64,000 nt of DNA, from assembly GCF_000332515.2 (NCBI RefSeq), contig NZ_AOGZ02000014.1, positions 434,001 through 498,000 of the forward strand, in the 5' to 3' direction. A program made the position numbers and the translations under genes. Of the stretch, positions 28,605-37,770 are shown piece after piece (the stretch's first letter is position 1; every line of letters starts with the position of its first letter). The stretch is from Leptospira wolbachii serovar Codice str. CDC. Its GTDB lineage: Bacteria; Spirochaetota; Leptospiria; Leptospirales; Leptospiraceae. Under the pieces are notes generated by a model that ran no database searches, had not been told where the DNA came from, and was given only the letters and a program-made list of their open reading frames with translations.

Positions 28605-31214
28605 TTAGTTTCCCTTAGCCATAAGGAATTTTTCCATAAACTCGGTGATGTCCCGAATGTTTCGGTTGATCATCTTACGTAGTTCAGGTGGGATGTTTTG
28701 TGATTTGATCACTCGGTAGTAGTTCAAGGCATTTTTTAACATCTTACGGCGAGCAAACTCTTGTGCCTTCATGAGCATTGGTTTGTATTTATAATACGAA
28801 TATTCCATAATCGAATAGTTCTTCGACAAACGAAACGCATGCGGTATCTTTCCAAAGTCATAAGTGAGAGTTAAGAAGGGGGCATCATCCGCTTCGGGGG
28901 GCTTTAGTTCCAAAACCCCGTGAATGATTTTTTCCGGTTCTTCCTCTGCCGCTTTTTCGGCCATCTCATCGGGGGAAATGGGAGATTCTTCTTCAGCAAT
29001 CTCACCCAAGTTTCCATCCACGATTTCAATCTCTGGTGCTTCTGCATCTTCGAGGGCTGGTCCTTCACCCGCAGCAGCCGGCCCACCTGCTTCCTCTCTT
29101 AGTTTGCGTTCGCGAAAGACTTCGTCCGCATCAGGAAGCCCAATTTTTAGATCTTCACTCGTTAACGGCCGATTGGTGAGTTCTACCTGGATTGGTAGAT
29201 CCGTTTCGATAATGGTTTCTGATTTCTGTTGGTTTGGATCCTGAGCCGCAGGTAAATCAGCCTTTGGTGAAATTAACTTTTCAGTTTGCGGATCAATAGG
29301 ATCCGGGAGTTCTAACTCTTTGCGAAGAGCATCGGTTGTGGAGTCAAACCAATCCGGTTCTCCTTCTGGACGGCCTTGTTCCCTTGGATGGAGAGGTGGT
29401 TCTTTTTCGTCCCTACGTAAATCATCCGCATCAGGAAGGCCAATGGGTTCTAAGTCCCACTCAGGTAGTTTTAAACCCGGTTGGTCTGGAAAGTAAGGTT
29501 TTAGTAAATCATTAAGAGAAGATTCCTCTCCCTTGGCTTCTAATTCCTTTGCTTTCTTTTCTATCTTCTTTAAGGCTTGGTTTTTTAAAAAATCTTCCCG
29601 TTCCTGAAAACGATCTTTCTTTCTCCTATCTTCCCCAGACCTTCTGTCTTTCCTTCCAGCAATGTTCGTTCGTCTGTCAGCATTCTTTCTCCGTTCGTCA
29701 CCACTACGTCTGTCTACAAGAGGAAGGTCTTTGAATTGTTTCCAATCATTGGAAAAGAATGTATCTTCTGGAAGATCAAGCTCGGATACATCCTTTTTCG
29801 AAATTTGGTCAGCAAGCGTCTGTAAGTCGAGAGGTTGGCGAGGCCCGCCGGGAGATCCAGTACCTCCCATACCACCCGGCATACCCACGCCCGGCATCTC
29901 AGGAGGAACATAGAAGGGACCTACGATTCCTGAACCTGGTGGCGCCATAGGAGCGCCAGGAAATCCTCCTGCCAACCCCCCTGTCGTCAAACCTTGGTTT
30001 AGTGATTGTAAGAGTTGGTCTTGGTTTTGGATGACCTTGGGGTCAAATCCTGGCGATTGGGGTGATGATTGTAAAAACTGGTAAACGATTGGATGGACTA
30101 ATTGGTTTCCACCGGAAACGTTTTGATTAATCTGAGGGCCAGAGATGGGACTGGGACCTTGCCCAGCTGACGGTTGTATTGGTTTTCCTGCAGGTGGTGC
30201 CGTCTCTACAGTGTTTGGTGGAAGTGGAGGCAGAGGTAATTGCGATCCCTGCTGTGGAGAAGGACCAGCACTTTGTGGGAAGGATTGTTGCGTTTGTTGA
30301 AAGTTAGGTGGTGGAGAACTTTGTGCAAATTGAATGGCACGTGCTATCGATTCTGCAAATAGTTCAGACACTTCTTTTAAGGCACCCACAAGATCCGAAA
30401 GATCTTTGTCTGGTTTTGTGCCAGAACCAGGTTTCGGATCTTTTTTCTTTGGTTTCTCTTTTCCTAACGAATCCGGTTTGGGTTTCTCGTCTTTCCCTGG
30501 TTCGCCTGGCTTAGCAGTAGGTGGATTGTCTTCTAAAAACTCCTCTAAGTCCTGGATGTTTTTCTTTATTTTTTCTTTGATCTCTTGGTCAGGAATTCGA
30601 TTCCCTGTCCTTTCAAAAATCTCGATGGCTTCTTCTACTTGTTCGGCTTCGACAAGAGCTTCCGCATTCAGGAGTGGCCTTCTATGAAAAGAATACTTCG
30701 AGTTTTTGGAAATGATATCATCTGCAGAAAAACTAATATCTGGTTTTTCCCGTCTCGGTCTTTCACCAGAGGAAGGAGATTCGGAGCTCTCTTCCCCAAA
30801 TTCACCTAACGGAAGATCGCTGAGAGATTTAGGAGGTTTTTGTTTCTCTCGTCTGTTTCGTCCAGGTTTCGGCTCTTTCTCTGAAAGGGCATCACTAGAT
30901 TCCTCTGGTTCGTCATCATTATCAAAATCAGATAACCTTTCCGAAAGAGGTTTTGGTTTGGATTTGGGTTCCTTCGGATCTGTTTGGAAATTTAATTCTT
31001 GCCCACGACCACCACGAGAGGGCCTTTCATTTTTTTGAGATTTTGATTGTGGTAGTGGTTCCTCAACTTCTGCGGATTGTCTTTGTTTTTGCCTCCGTTT
31101 TTGGCGAGGACTTAAGTCAGCATTGGGCCTACCACCCCCTTCGCTCCCAGCGATATCATTGAGGTCGGCACCAGCGCCGGAAAGACCGAGTAACATCATT
31201 AGGGTGGTTAACAT
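28605..31214 (-). CDS. Large disordered Pro/Glu/Lys-rich protein with duplicated terminal helical module
   Basis: The 869-residue protein is mostly low-complexity. It has an acidic/basic N-terminal third, a Gln/Pro/Gly-rich centre (about 290-440), an Arg/Asp stretch with repeated DRRSG-ERR units (about 500-540) and an acidic region to about 790. Two similar helical modules stand out, at 181-229 (LLNAEALVEAEQVEEAIEIF..., ending DLEEFLED) and at about 815-866 (..., ending DITEFMEKFL). They share the pattern A-x(n)-IP-x(n)-EK/MI-x-x-NI-x-D. The fold is TPR-like and the function unknown. Start ATG 31214 opens a weakly hydrophobic N-terminus that is not a clear signal peptide. Confidence 0.75.
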   Translation of the reverse strand: MLTTLMMLLGLSGAGADLNDIAGSEGGGRPNADLSPRQKRRQKQRQSAEVEEPLPQSKSQKNERPSRGGRGQELNFQTDPKEPKSKPKPLSERLSDFDNDDEPEESSDALSEKEPKPGRNRREKQKPPKSLSDLPLGEFGEESSESPSSGERPRREKPDISFSADDIISKNSKYSFHRRPLLNAEALVEAEQVEEAIEIFERTGNRIPDQEIKEKIKKNIQDLEEFLEDNPPTAKPGEPGKDEKPKPDSLGKEKPKKKDPKPGSGTKPDKDLSDLVGALKEVSELFAESIARAIQFAQSSPPPNFQQTQQSFPQSAGPSPQQGSQLPLPPLPPNTVETAPPAGKPIQPSAGQGPSPISGPQINQNVSGGNQLVHPIVYQFLQSSPQSPGFDPKVIQNQDQLLQSLNQGLTTGGLAGGFPGAPMAPPGSGIVGPFYVPPEMPGVGMPGGMGGTGSPGGPRQPLDLQTLADQISKKDVSELDLPEDTFFSNDWKQFKDLPLVDRRSGDERRKNADRRTNIAGRKDRRSGEDRRKKDRFQEREDFLKNQALKKIEKKAKELEAKGEESSLNDLLKPYFPDQPGLKLPEWDLEPIGLPDADDLRRDEKEPPLHPREQGRPEGEPDWFDSTTDALRKELELPDPIDPQTEKLISPKADLPAAQDPNQQKSETIIETDLPIQVELTNRPLTSEDLKIGLPDADEVFRERKLREEAGGPAAAGEGPALEDAEAPEIEIVDGNLGEIAEEESPISPDEMAEKAAEEEPEKIIHGVLELKPPEADDAPFLTLTYDFGKIPHAFRLSKNYSIMEYSYYKYKPMLMKAQEFARRKMLKNALNYYRVIKSQNIPPELRKMINRNIRDITEFMEKFLMAKGN

Positions 31215-31341
31215 AAAAGGGTTCTACTCTTTATTTTCGAGGTTTCCTATACAGTAACTTAAGGTATATTCAAAGAATATTCGATTTCCTAGCATTTTAC
31301 GGGGGTTTTTGAGCCAAAATGACCGCAAGTTCTTTTTCTGC

Positions 31342-31370
31342 TTGACACAAGAGAAATTCTTGCGTTCCAT
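31342..31370 (+). promoter_or_regulatory. Candidate promoter of the thioesterase gene
   Basis: TTGACA (31342-31347) is a perfect -35. A 17-bp spacer leads to TTCCAT (31365-31370), a poor -10. If used, transcription would begin at about the ATG at 31377, giving a leaderless mRNA. The only Shine-Dalgarno-like bases (GGTGG) lie too close to the ATG to work. Confidence 0.4.
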
Positions 31371-31376
31371 GGTGGC

Positions 31377-31781
31377 ATGAAATCCGTTGCGAAAAAAAAT
31401 CTCAGCTTTGCCTCCTCACCGGACAATGCAGACGGGTTGCAGTTAAAAATCACATTCGACGAAGACACAAAAACTGCCTTTGGTGATTATACCTGCCCCG
31501 AAAAATACCAGGGTTTACCGGATCAAATCCACCCAGGAATTATATCCACCATCCTAGATGAAATCATGGTTAAGATCAACGAAGCGATGAATTTCGAAAC
31601 CACAACAGGTGAATTAACTATTCGTTTCTTGCAACCTGCAAAAGTGAATGAACCATTACACTTACGTGGATGGTTTGTGAAAAAGAACAAAAAAATCATA
31701 GAAAACAGGGCTGAAATAGAAAATGAGATCGGCAAAATAGTGGCCCGCGGAAAAGGTAAATATATCGAAGCTGAAGACTGA
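31377..31781 (+). CDS. Hotdog-fold thioesterase (PaaI/YbgC-like)
   Basis: The 134-residue protein has the single-domain hotdog layout. The central helix is preceded by [15 protein letters not shown] (about residue 60), equivalent to the HGG-x(n)-DE motif of PaaI-type thioesterases. It is followed by beta strands ending [23 protein letters not shown]. It should hydrolyse an acyl-CoA in the cytoplasm; the substrate is unknown. The first Gly of the usual HGG is Pro here. A tRNA-Leu gene begins five bases after the stop. Confidence 0.82.
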   Translation: MKSVAKKNLSFASSPDNADGLQLKITFDEDTKTAFGDYTCPEKYQGLPDQIHPGIISTILDEIMVKINEAMNFETTTGELTIRFLQPAKVNEPLHLRGWFVKKNKKIIENRAEIENEIGKIVARGKGKYIEAED

Positions 31782-31786
31782 TTTAT

Positions 31787-31873
31787 GCCGGTGTGGTGGA
31801 ATTGGTAGACGCAGTGGATTCAAAATCCACCGATGGTAACATCATGCCGGTTCGATTCCGGCCATCGGTACCA
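31787..31873 (+). tRNA. tRNA-Leu (anticodon CAA)
   Basis: The 87-nt class II tRNA has a 7-bp acceptor stem (GCCGGTG with CATCGGT, including G-U pairs) and a D arm with TTGGTAGAC. Its anticodon arm is GTGGATTCAAAATCCAC with loop TTCAAAA, giving CAA. The long variable arm (CGATGGTAACATC) is typical of tRNA-Leu. The GGTTCGATTCC T arm and encoded CCA (31871-31873) complete it. It reads TTG codons, which are frequent here also as start codons. Confidence 0.95.
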
Positions 31874-31881
31874 ACAGTAAT

Positions 31882-32655
31882 TTAGTTCGAATCCCGGGTG
31901 CAAGCCTTTTGATAAAAATCTTCTTCGATGGTATCAATGGCTTGTAAAACGAGGTTTATCTCACTTTCCTTCATCTGATCAAAGATCCCTCTCCCCTCTT
32001 TTAGAATCGAAACACCTAAACGAATTCCTTTTCGATCCTCTTCCGTATAAACTCTACCCTTTGATTCCATCTTAACTAGTATATCTTCCATAATCAAAAT
32101 GATTTTTCGAATGAGTTCTGCATCCGAAAACACTTTGAATAAAGCACCAATGTCTTTTCGAAAAGCATCCGCTTTCTTTTTTTCGACTTTGGCAATAAGT
32201 ATCTCCATGGCAAATTCCGATTCTAACAAACTGATTTTGTTTTCCCTTCTGTCGAGTTCCATCACAAGCTCTTCTTCAAACTGATGAGCAGTCACATAGG
32301 AATGGAGGGAAGCAAGTCCTGCTTTCAATGCCATAGGGAAATGTTTCCCAAAACGAAAGATAGACAAGGTTAGATTTCCAAGAATTCCCCAAATTTTTGT
32401 CGGATGGTTTACAAAACCGGATAACGCATCAAAGGCGGCATCTAGTTCCTTCCGTTTGGAATATTCAGGATACAGGTATTCTAAAAAAAAATGAAGGAGT
32501 TGGTCTATTTTAGCGCGAGGGATAGAACTAAACTCTGGATAATTTTTAAGATTCTCTTCTGAATACCGCCTCTGAAGAGATTTTTGATACATCGTAATCA
32601 ATTCTTGAAAGAGAGGGTGGTCTAGAACTTTTGAAGATTCTTTTTTGGGTTTCAT
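31882..32655 (-). CDS. Helical protein of unknown function
   Basis: The 257-residue protein is almost wholly alpha-helical and has no signal peptide. It has a moderately hydrophobic centre (WGILGNLTLSIFRFGKHFP near residue 88) and long charged helices such as EEELVMELDRRENKISLLESEF. I recognise no family. It ends next to the tRNA-Leu gene and is preceded eight bases upstream by the amidase gene, so the two are co-transcribed. This hints at an envelope-linked role but no more. Confidence 0.65.
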   Translation of the reverse strand: MKPKKESSKVLDHPLFQELITMYQKSLQRRYSEENLKNYPEFSSIPRAKIDQLLHFFLEYLYPEYSKRKELDAAFDALSGFVNHPTKIWGILGNLTLSIFRFGKHFPMALKAGLASLHSYVTAHQFEEELVMELDRRENKISLLESEFAMEILIAKVEKKKADAFRKDIGALFKVFSDAELIRKIILIMEDILVKMESKGRVYTEEDRKGIRLGVSILKEGRGIFDQMKESEINLVLQAIDTIEEDFYQKACTRDSN

Positions 32656-32663
32656 ATCTTTGT

Positions 32664-34004
32664 TTAAAGAACCTCATCAAAATAATTTTCATATCGTTCC
32701 CAATTGACTTTTTTTCCTTTCGGGTTGTATGGAAGATTTACATTTTTTTTCACATCCAAACCAACAAACAAAGAGTAAATGCCCACAGCTAGGGAAATAG
32801 CTGTCTCTTTTTTATTCTGAGTTAAGTATTTCATATCGCGGCTCCGGTTTACATAACCAATTTCGATAAAGGCACAGAGAGCATTCGTATAAGTGGGGAG
32901 ACTATAGGTAGAAATATAAGGTTTTTGGATGGGGCCAAGTTCTGGATAAGGCGCATCTTTTTCTTTCAGTTGGATGGGAAGGCCATATTGCACAAAACGC
33001 ATGAGTTCCTTGGTTACATAGTGGTTATCACCACCAAACCCTTCTTTTCCCCCTTCCCTTCTCCATTCCTCTTTTTTTCCTTTTTCTCTCTCCCAAAACT
33101 TTCCTGTTTCCAAAAAGTCCGCATGAGTTGTGGCATAGGGTCCTGGTTTCCCAATTTGTTTTTCCCAATTAGCGTCATCGGCATAACGCCAGCTAACCAT
33201 GTTTTGTCGGTAACCTTCAAACTTGGAAATATCGGTTTCTTTTCCATTCTTTTTGGACCAATACCCGTGCAGGTAAATCCAAGTATCTGCCGTGGCATTC
33301 TCCAACTTGGACCAACCCGATTGGAAAACGAGCCAGTCCGACCAAGGGCCATTCAGAAATGAATTCTGTGATTTTTTCTTTTCTGAGATTTTTTTGATTT
33401 GGGAAAATGTTTTGAACCCAGGTGTGAGGACAGCCCCCATCCCCCCTGTCTGGCCTTTACTAGCAGGATTCAAATGCAGTGACAAAACAAGATGTGGTTT
33501 TTGTTCATTGATTTTGGAGAGCCTTCCCTTCCGACGAACGCCTGTTTTTGGATCAGGAAAATCATACAATCGGTATATGGCATTGGGATCATCGGAGGCC
33601 GGATCCTCATCAAAAGAAGTTTCACGAGTGAGTTTACTTTCAAAGGTAACTCGCGGGAAATCGGTTCTTTTAGAAAATAATTGTAGATACCCTTCAAACT
33701 CCTTCCAACCCGCATCTGTCTCTGTTAGTTTTAAAATGCGGTGAACTTCTTTGGCTAAGTCGAGTACTACCTTTCTTTCGGTGATGTTTCCGTGTTCCGT
33801 TCCTTGTTTGTAAGTTTCTAAATAGGTTTGGGTGACACTGTCATATTTATCGCCATGTTGTGCCTTGGGATCTTTAGCAATTCCCCCGTGGCCTGGATCC
33901 ACAGCAATACGAAAGACGGGAACAGCTCCTAAGGAAACAGAGAAGAAACCGAAACCAAGTAAGAAGAGAAATCTACGAAAGAATAATGATGATGAAAAAA
34001 GCAC
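32664..34004 (-). CDS. N-acetylmuramoyl-L-alanine amidase (Amidase_3 family)
   Basis: The 446-residue protein has a signal peptide (FLFLLGFGFFSVSLGA). Its zinc amidase domain is recognisable from RIAVDPGHGG near residue 36 (first ligand His), GNITERKVVLDLAKEVHRIL (second ligand Glu) and LVLSLHLNPAS (third ligand His). EIGYVNRSRDMKYL near residue 385 is the catalytic-Glu region. A large insertion of about 170 residues lies between the third ligand and the end. It cleaves the peptide from glycan in periplasmic peptidoglycan. It is the upstream partner of the helical protein gene at 31882. Confidence 0.9.
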   Translation of the reverse strand: MLFSSSLFFRRFLFLLGFGFFSVSLGAVPVFRIAVDPGHGGIAKDPKAQHGDKYDSVTQTYLETYKQGTEHGNITERKVVLDLAKEVHRILKLTETDAGWKEFEGYLQLFSKRTDFPRVTFESKLTRETSFDEDPASDDPNAIYRLYDFPDPKTGVRRKGRLSKINEQKPHLVLSLHLNPASKGQTGGMGAVLTPGFKTFSQIKKISEKKKSQNSFLNGPWSDWLVFQSGWSKLENATADTWIYLHGYWSKKNGKETDISKFEGYRQNMVSWRYADDANWEKQIGKPGPYATTHADFLETGKFWEREKGKKEEWRREGGKEGFGGDNHYVTKELMRFVQYGLPIQLKEKDAPYPELGPIQKPYISTYSLPTYTNALCAFIEIGYVNRSRDMKYLTQNKKETAISLAVGIYSLFVGLDVKKNVNLPYNPKGKKVNWERYENYFDEVL

Positions 34005-34057
34005 GATGGGTCATTCTCCGCACCCAGGGGGGCGGAGAAAAGAAAAAGTTTAAAGTT

Positions 34058-34804
34058 CTATTTTGTAGTTTGGCTAAAGATTTGGTTTCTGTTATCGCTT
34101 AAGTCTTTACCGTATTTATCAGTGATGGTTTTTTTGTCCGCTTCAGCTTCTTTGAAGTCAGTAAGGATTTTGATTCCATAGTCTTTTGCAATTCGGTAAT
34201 GTACGATCGCATCGTAGAACCTGTCATCTCGAGACATGTCCGTTGCCAAACCCATTTGTCCATAAGCAATGCGAAGTTTTTGTTGGCCTTCTGCAATCTC
34301 ACGGTAAGGAACCACAACCTTCGATCCTTCCCCAGAAGTTTCTACGAGTTGGGATTGTTCTTGGCCTGTAATTAAATCGGCACATTCTGCAAGTAAGTTC
34401 TGCGTTTTGGTATCATAGTTTTTTGAAAACTTACCCATGAGAGTAGAAATATCTTTTTCCAAAGCAACCATAGCTTTTCCAGAAGCAATGTAAGCGCGTC
34501 GGTAGTAATAACGTAACACCACTTGGTAGTCTTTTTTGATTTTGTCTAGAGCCGTTTTGGAATCAGGGACTTCATCACCAAAGTTAGCTGTAACTATAGT
34601 TAATAGTTTGATCGCGTTGATGACACGATCCTTGTTATTTTCAGAAATATTCTTATACTGTTTACGTTCTAAGTTGTTCCCTTGGTCTAGTTTGTCGAGC
34701 TCCTCAAAGGACTCTTTCCCCTTTTCAGGAGCTCCGGACTCTTGTGCAGACAAAGACAAACAAAAGAAACAAAACGAAAGGATGATGAAACTATTTTTTA
34801 ACAC
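34058..34804 (-). CDS. Secreted helical protein, function unknown
   Basis: The start is GTG 34804: AGGAGA (34814-34819) lies nine bases before it and a clean signal peptide follows (LKNSFIILSFCFFCLSLSAQES). The longer frame to 34897 would overlap the methyltransferase gene and hide that signal. The 248-residue product is exported and largely helical. Tyr-rich (VVLRYYYRRAYIASGKAM) and TPR-like stretches (FYDAIVHYRIAKDYGIKIL) are visible. Abundant spirochaete periplasmic proteins look like this, including flagellar-sheath components, but I cannot place it in a named family. Confidence 0.72.
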   Translation of the reverse strand: MLKNSFIILSFCFFCLSLSAQESGAPEKGKESFEELDKLDQGNNLERKQYKNISENNKDRVINAIKLLTIVTANFGDEVPDSKTALDKIKKDYQVVLRYYYRRAYIASGKAMVALEKDISTLMGKFSKNYDTKTQNLLAECADLITGQEQSQLVETSGEGSKVVVPYREIAEGQQKLRIAYGQMGLATDMSRDDRFYDAIVHYRIAKDYGIKILTDFKEAEADKKTITDKYGKDLSDNRNQIFSQTTK

Positions 34805-34862
34805 GAAACTTGCTCTCCTTAAACCAAGGAGCAGAATAGCCGAGATTACAGAGGTTTGACTA

Positions 34863-35522
34863 CTATTTTTTATCCTTTTGGAAAAAGAGTAATCCATCTC
34901 CCACAGGATACAAGGTATAACGGAAAACTTGGGATTTCACCTCATCCCAAAGAGACATGACGGCCAAATCAGATGGTTTCTTCGGATCGGGATGGAGGAC
35001 TCGCCCATGCCATAACATATTATCAAATAAAAAACTGGCTCCTGGTTTCGCATCTTTCCAAAGAATTCGAAAAATATCTGGGTAGGTAATTTTATCACAG
35101 TCTACAAAAAAAAGATCCGATTGTATCCATTCCTCTCGGTTCTCCTGTAGATAATCCATAACTGAAGCGGTGATCCGCTTAACATGGATTTGTTCCCAAA
35201 TCCCCATTTTTTTTGCATACTCATCCAAGAGGGCAGCTTGTTCTTCATGCCGATCCACAGTAACAAACTGCGAGTTCGGGGAACCGACAGCCATCCAAAG
35301 AGTGGAATACCCAAGGCCTGTTCCCAATTCTAAAACTTGACTCGGTTTCAGTAGAGAAAGCAAATGAGACAACACAGCTCCCGTGGCTGCTGTCACAATG
35401 GGAATATTCTTTTCTTTGGCGTAAGTTTCCATTTCCGAGAATATAGGATTTGGTTTATAGACCAAACTAGAATCTATAAAAGATTCCAATTCTGGGATAT
35501 AGATACTTGGTCTTGGTTTCAT
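34863..35522 (-). CDS. Class I SAM-dependent O-methyltransferase-like protein
   Basis: The 219-residue protein belongs to the O-methyltransferase group that also holds the tRNA enzyme TrmR. VLELGTGLGYSTLWMA (about residue 63) is the SAM-binding motif I, QFVTVDRHEEQAALLDEY motif II, and LFFVDCDKITYPDIF the metal-binding acid region. DNMLWHGRV is the post-IV motif with the Asp-Asn metal ligands. Substrates may be small phenols or tRNA uridines. It overlaps the MBL hydrolase stop by four bases. Confidence 0.86.
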   Translation of the reverse strand: MKPRPSIYIPELESFIDSSLVYKPNPIFSEMETYAKEKNIPIVTAATGAVLSHLLSLLKPSQVLELGTGLGYSTLWMAVGSPNSQFVTVDRHEEQAALLDEYAKKMGIWEQIHVKRITASVMDYLQENREEWIQSDLFFVDCDKITYPDIFRILWKDAKPGASFLFDNMLWHGRVLHPDPKKPSDLAVMSLWDEVKSQVFRYTLYPVGDGLLFFQKDKK

Positions 35523-36358
35523 GATTTGGGAGGTAAAAAAAGTGAAATGCGGTCTTTGAGAATTGGCGGAACTTTTTTACGGAGGATGTCGTTTAACTCG
35601 CGATAACTATAACGTTTGGAAGGGTGTATGAGAACAATGGCTTCATTTTCAAAAGCAGTTGCATGTTCGACGATTTCATCAAAATGAGTATGCCCCCATT
35701 CCCGAGCCCGACTCACATCCCTCTTCTCGCAGTAGTAAGTGCATTCCATAAAGAGAATTTTACTTTTACGAACATCTTCATTTTCTAATACGTATTCAAT
35801 TTTTGTATCCCCGGAAAAGGAAACCAAGGGAACAGAAATTTCTTCTGTAGGATCTTCTCCCAAATCTTTTTTGTTCCGAATTTCCTCGGAATTGAGACTT
35901 GTCCATTCTTTCTTTAACTTACGTTTGGTTTCATAAACCGTATAACCTTGCGAGGGAACTCTATGAAAACTTTCCCAAGGTTTAAAAAAATAACCCGGTT
36001 TTAAATCTACTCTGGTCCCGAACTCAAGGCCGATGAGTTCACACTCGTAATCGAAACCTTCAATTTCGGAATATAGTTTTAGAATTTGCGACATTTTAGG
36101 TTCCAATGATTTTGGAAGATAAATTTTCGGAACGGGGAGTTTACGAAGGCTCCGTTGCGACACATAGTATGGGATCCCACAAGAATGGTCTAGATGAGCA
36201 TGCGATAATAGAATTTTTCCGATATGGATTTTATCAGGATTGATAAACCCAAAATCAAACATAAAGTCAAGAGAAGGACAAATGATGGAGGTCCGAATCC
36301 CACCTTCGGACAAACCTTCAAATTTGGTTCCTTTGTATTCGAAACTTGCAGTTAACAT
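35519..36358 (-). CDS. Metallo-beta-lactamase-fold hydrolase, ribonuclease Z-like
   Basis: The start is ATG 36358, whose first base is the last base of the preceding stop codon. The 279-residue protein has the metal motif LLSHAHLDHSCG near residue 52 (HxHxDH), SFSGDTKIEYVLE near 185 (bridging Asp) and EWGHTHFDEIVEHA near 220. The AREWGHTHF region is the His signature of short RNase Z/ElaC proteins. It may process tRNA 3' ends or be a related phosphodiesterase. It sits within a five-gene minus-strand run from 39317 to 34058. Confidence 0.83.
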   Translation of the reverse strand: MLTASFEYKGTKFEGLSEGGIRTSIICPSLDFMFDFGFINPDKIHIGKILLSHAHLDHSCGIPYYVSQRSLRKLPVPKIYLPKSLEPKMSQILKLYSEIEGFDYECELIGLEFGTRVDLKPGYFFKPWESFHRVPSQGYTVYETKRKLKKEWTSLNSEEIRNKKDLGEDPTEEISVPLVSFSGDTKIEYVLENEDVRKSKILFMECTYYCEKRDVSRAREWGHTHFDEIVEHATAFENEAIVLIHPSKRYSYRELNDILRKKVPPILKDRISLFLPPKS

Positions 36359-37770
36359 CAATCTTCCGGATTTATAACCTTTACCGATCCCTGAAAGGAG
36401 GATTCCAAAGTTTTCGGCCCAACAACGGTAACCAGTAGTTTGTCCTTTTGGAAATAAAGTTTGCCAACTCGTTTTAAATCAGAAAGAGTCAATCGGTCAA
36501 TCTCTCTTCTAAAGTTTTGTAAGTATCCTTCTGGCATTTTATGATCACGCCTACGGACTTCACTCGCAAGAGTTCGTTTATCATCTTCAAATTGAAATAC
36601 AAACTGGTTGATGATGGCGTTTTTCGCACGTGTCAGTTCTTCTTCTGTTAAGGAGTCAATGAGTTTGGGTTGGATGAGCTCTCGCATCAGAGAAAGAACT
36701 TCCTTTGCAGATTCGGTTTTAGTCATCGCAAAAAACTGAATGGTTCCATAGCTTTCTTGGAATTCCGTATTACTTCCCGCCGAATAAGCAAGTCCCCTAT
36801 TGTTTCGAATTTCTCTCATATAATAGGAGTTAAATCCACCAGCCCCGATGATATAATTCAAAACCTGGATGGCATAAAAATCAGGATGGTTGTGTTCTGG
36901 TAGGACTCCTATCATAGAAATAAAAGTTTGGTTTACATCTTTTACTACCAACCGAATTTCCTTTCCTTCTTTTTTTACATTCTCAGATAATAGAGAAGGA
37001 GTGATCCGTTCAGAGTCCTGCGTTTTCGATCCTTCGGAAAACTTCGGAAAAAAATTCTCCCAGGATTTCAAATCGAAATCACCAGTCACAAGAAACCTTC
37101 GTTTAGGTTCACTTAAGATTTCTTTTTGAAATTGGGCGAGGTCTGCGAGTTTCAGAGATTCCAAAGAAGAAAGTTGCATGGAAGTGCCCGCAATCGTTCC
37201 ACGAAACAATGCTTCCTTTGCTTTTCTCGATCCGAGTGCCGTAGGATTATCATTTCTACGTTTGATTTCCTCGCCGAGCTTTCCTTTAGTGGTCACCATC
37301 AAGGACTCATCCAAATTCGGTTCTGCAAAAAAAGACTGCAATACAGGAAGGACTTCCTTCTCTGTAGATTTAAGATAAGCGATGCTAAATATAGTTTTTT
37401 CGTAATCAATAGAAACAGAAAAAGAAGCACCATAGAATTCTAGTGTTTCTAAAAACTTTTCCTTCGGAAACTTTGCCGATCCAGACAACTCCCAACTATC
37501 TTCCAATAGTCTAGTAATCTCGACAGAACGATTCCTCAAATGTTTTTTCCCATGGTAAACATAAATGTCCGCATACACTATAGGAAACTCTGCATTTTTT
37601 AAAGAGAATACTTCTACACCTGATGATTGTTCTACGGATGTGATTTTTGGGACCTCAAACTCCAATGGTTTGAACTGTAAATCTCGAACAAACTCCCCCA
37701 TCTCCCGGCCTGAGATTGTTGAGAATGCCGAAAAACTAAGAGCCAATAAAATTAAATAAATACGTTTCAT
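36358..37770 (-). CDS. M16-family peptidase-like protein, zinc motif lost
   Basis: The 470-residue exported protein (signal MKRIYLILLALSFSAFSTIS) has the M16 fold. The position of the HxxEH motif reads ITRLLEDSWELSG, so zinc ligands are missing. The C-terminal NRGLAYSAGSNTEF keeps the Arg-Tyr pair used to bind substrate. This is the usual division of labour in two-subunit M16 proteases: this subunit binds, the neighbouring 37767 gene supplies catalysis. The two genes overlap by four bases, which fits a fixed stoichiometry in a periplasmic heterodimer. Confidence 0.88.
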   Translation of the reverse strand: MKRIYLILLALSFSAFSTISGREMGEFVRDLQFKPLEFEVPKITSVEQSSGVEVFSLKNAEFPIVYADIYVYHGKKHLRNRSVEITRLLEDSWELSGSAKFPKEKFLETLEFYGASFSVSIDYEKTIFSIAYLKSTEKEVLPVLQSFFAEPNLDESLMVTTKGKLGEEIKRRNDNPTALGSRKAKEALFRGTIAGTSMQLSSLESLKLADLAQFQKEILSEPKRRFLVTGDFDLKSWENFFPKFSEGSKTQDSERITPSLLSENVKKEGKEIRLVVKDVNQTFISMIGVLPEHNHPDFYAIQVLNYIIGAGGFNSYYMREIRNNRGLAYSAGSNTEFQESYGTIQFFAMTKTESAKEVLSLMRELIQPKLIDSLTEEELTRAKNAIINQFVFQFEDDKRTLASEVRRRDHKMPEGYLQNFRREIDRLTLSDLKRVGKLYFQKDKLLVTVVGPKTLESSFQGSVKVINPED

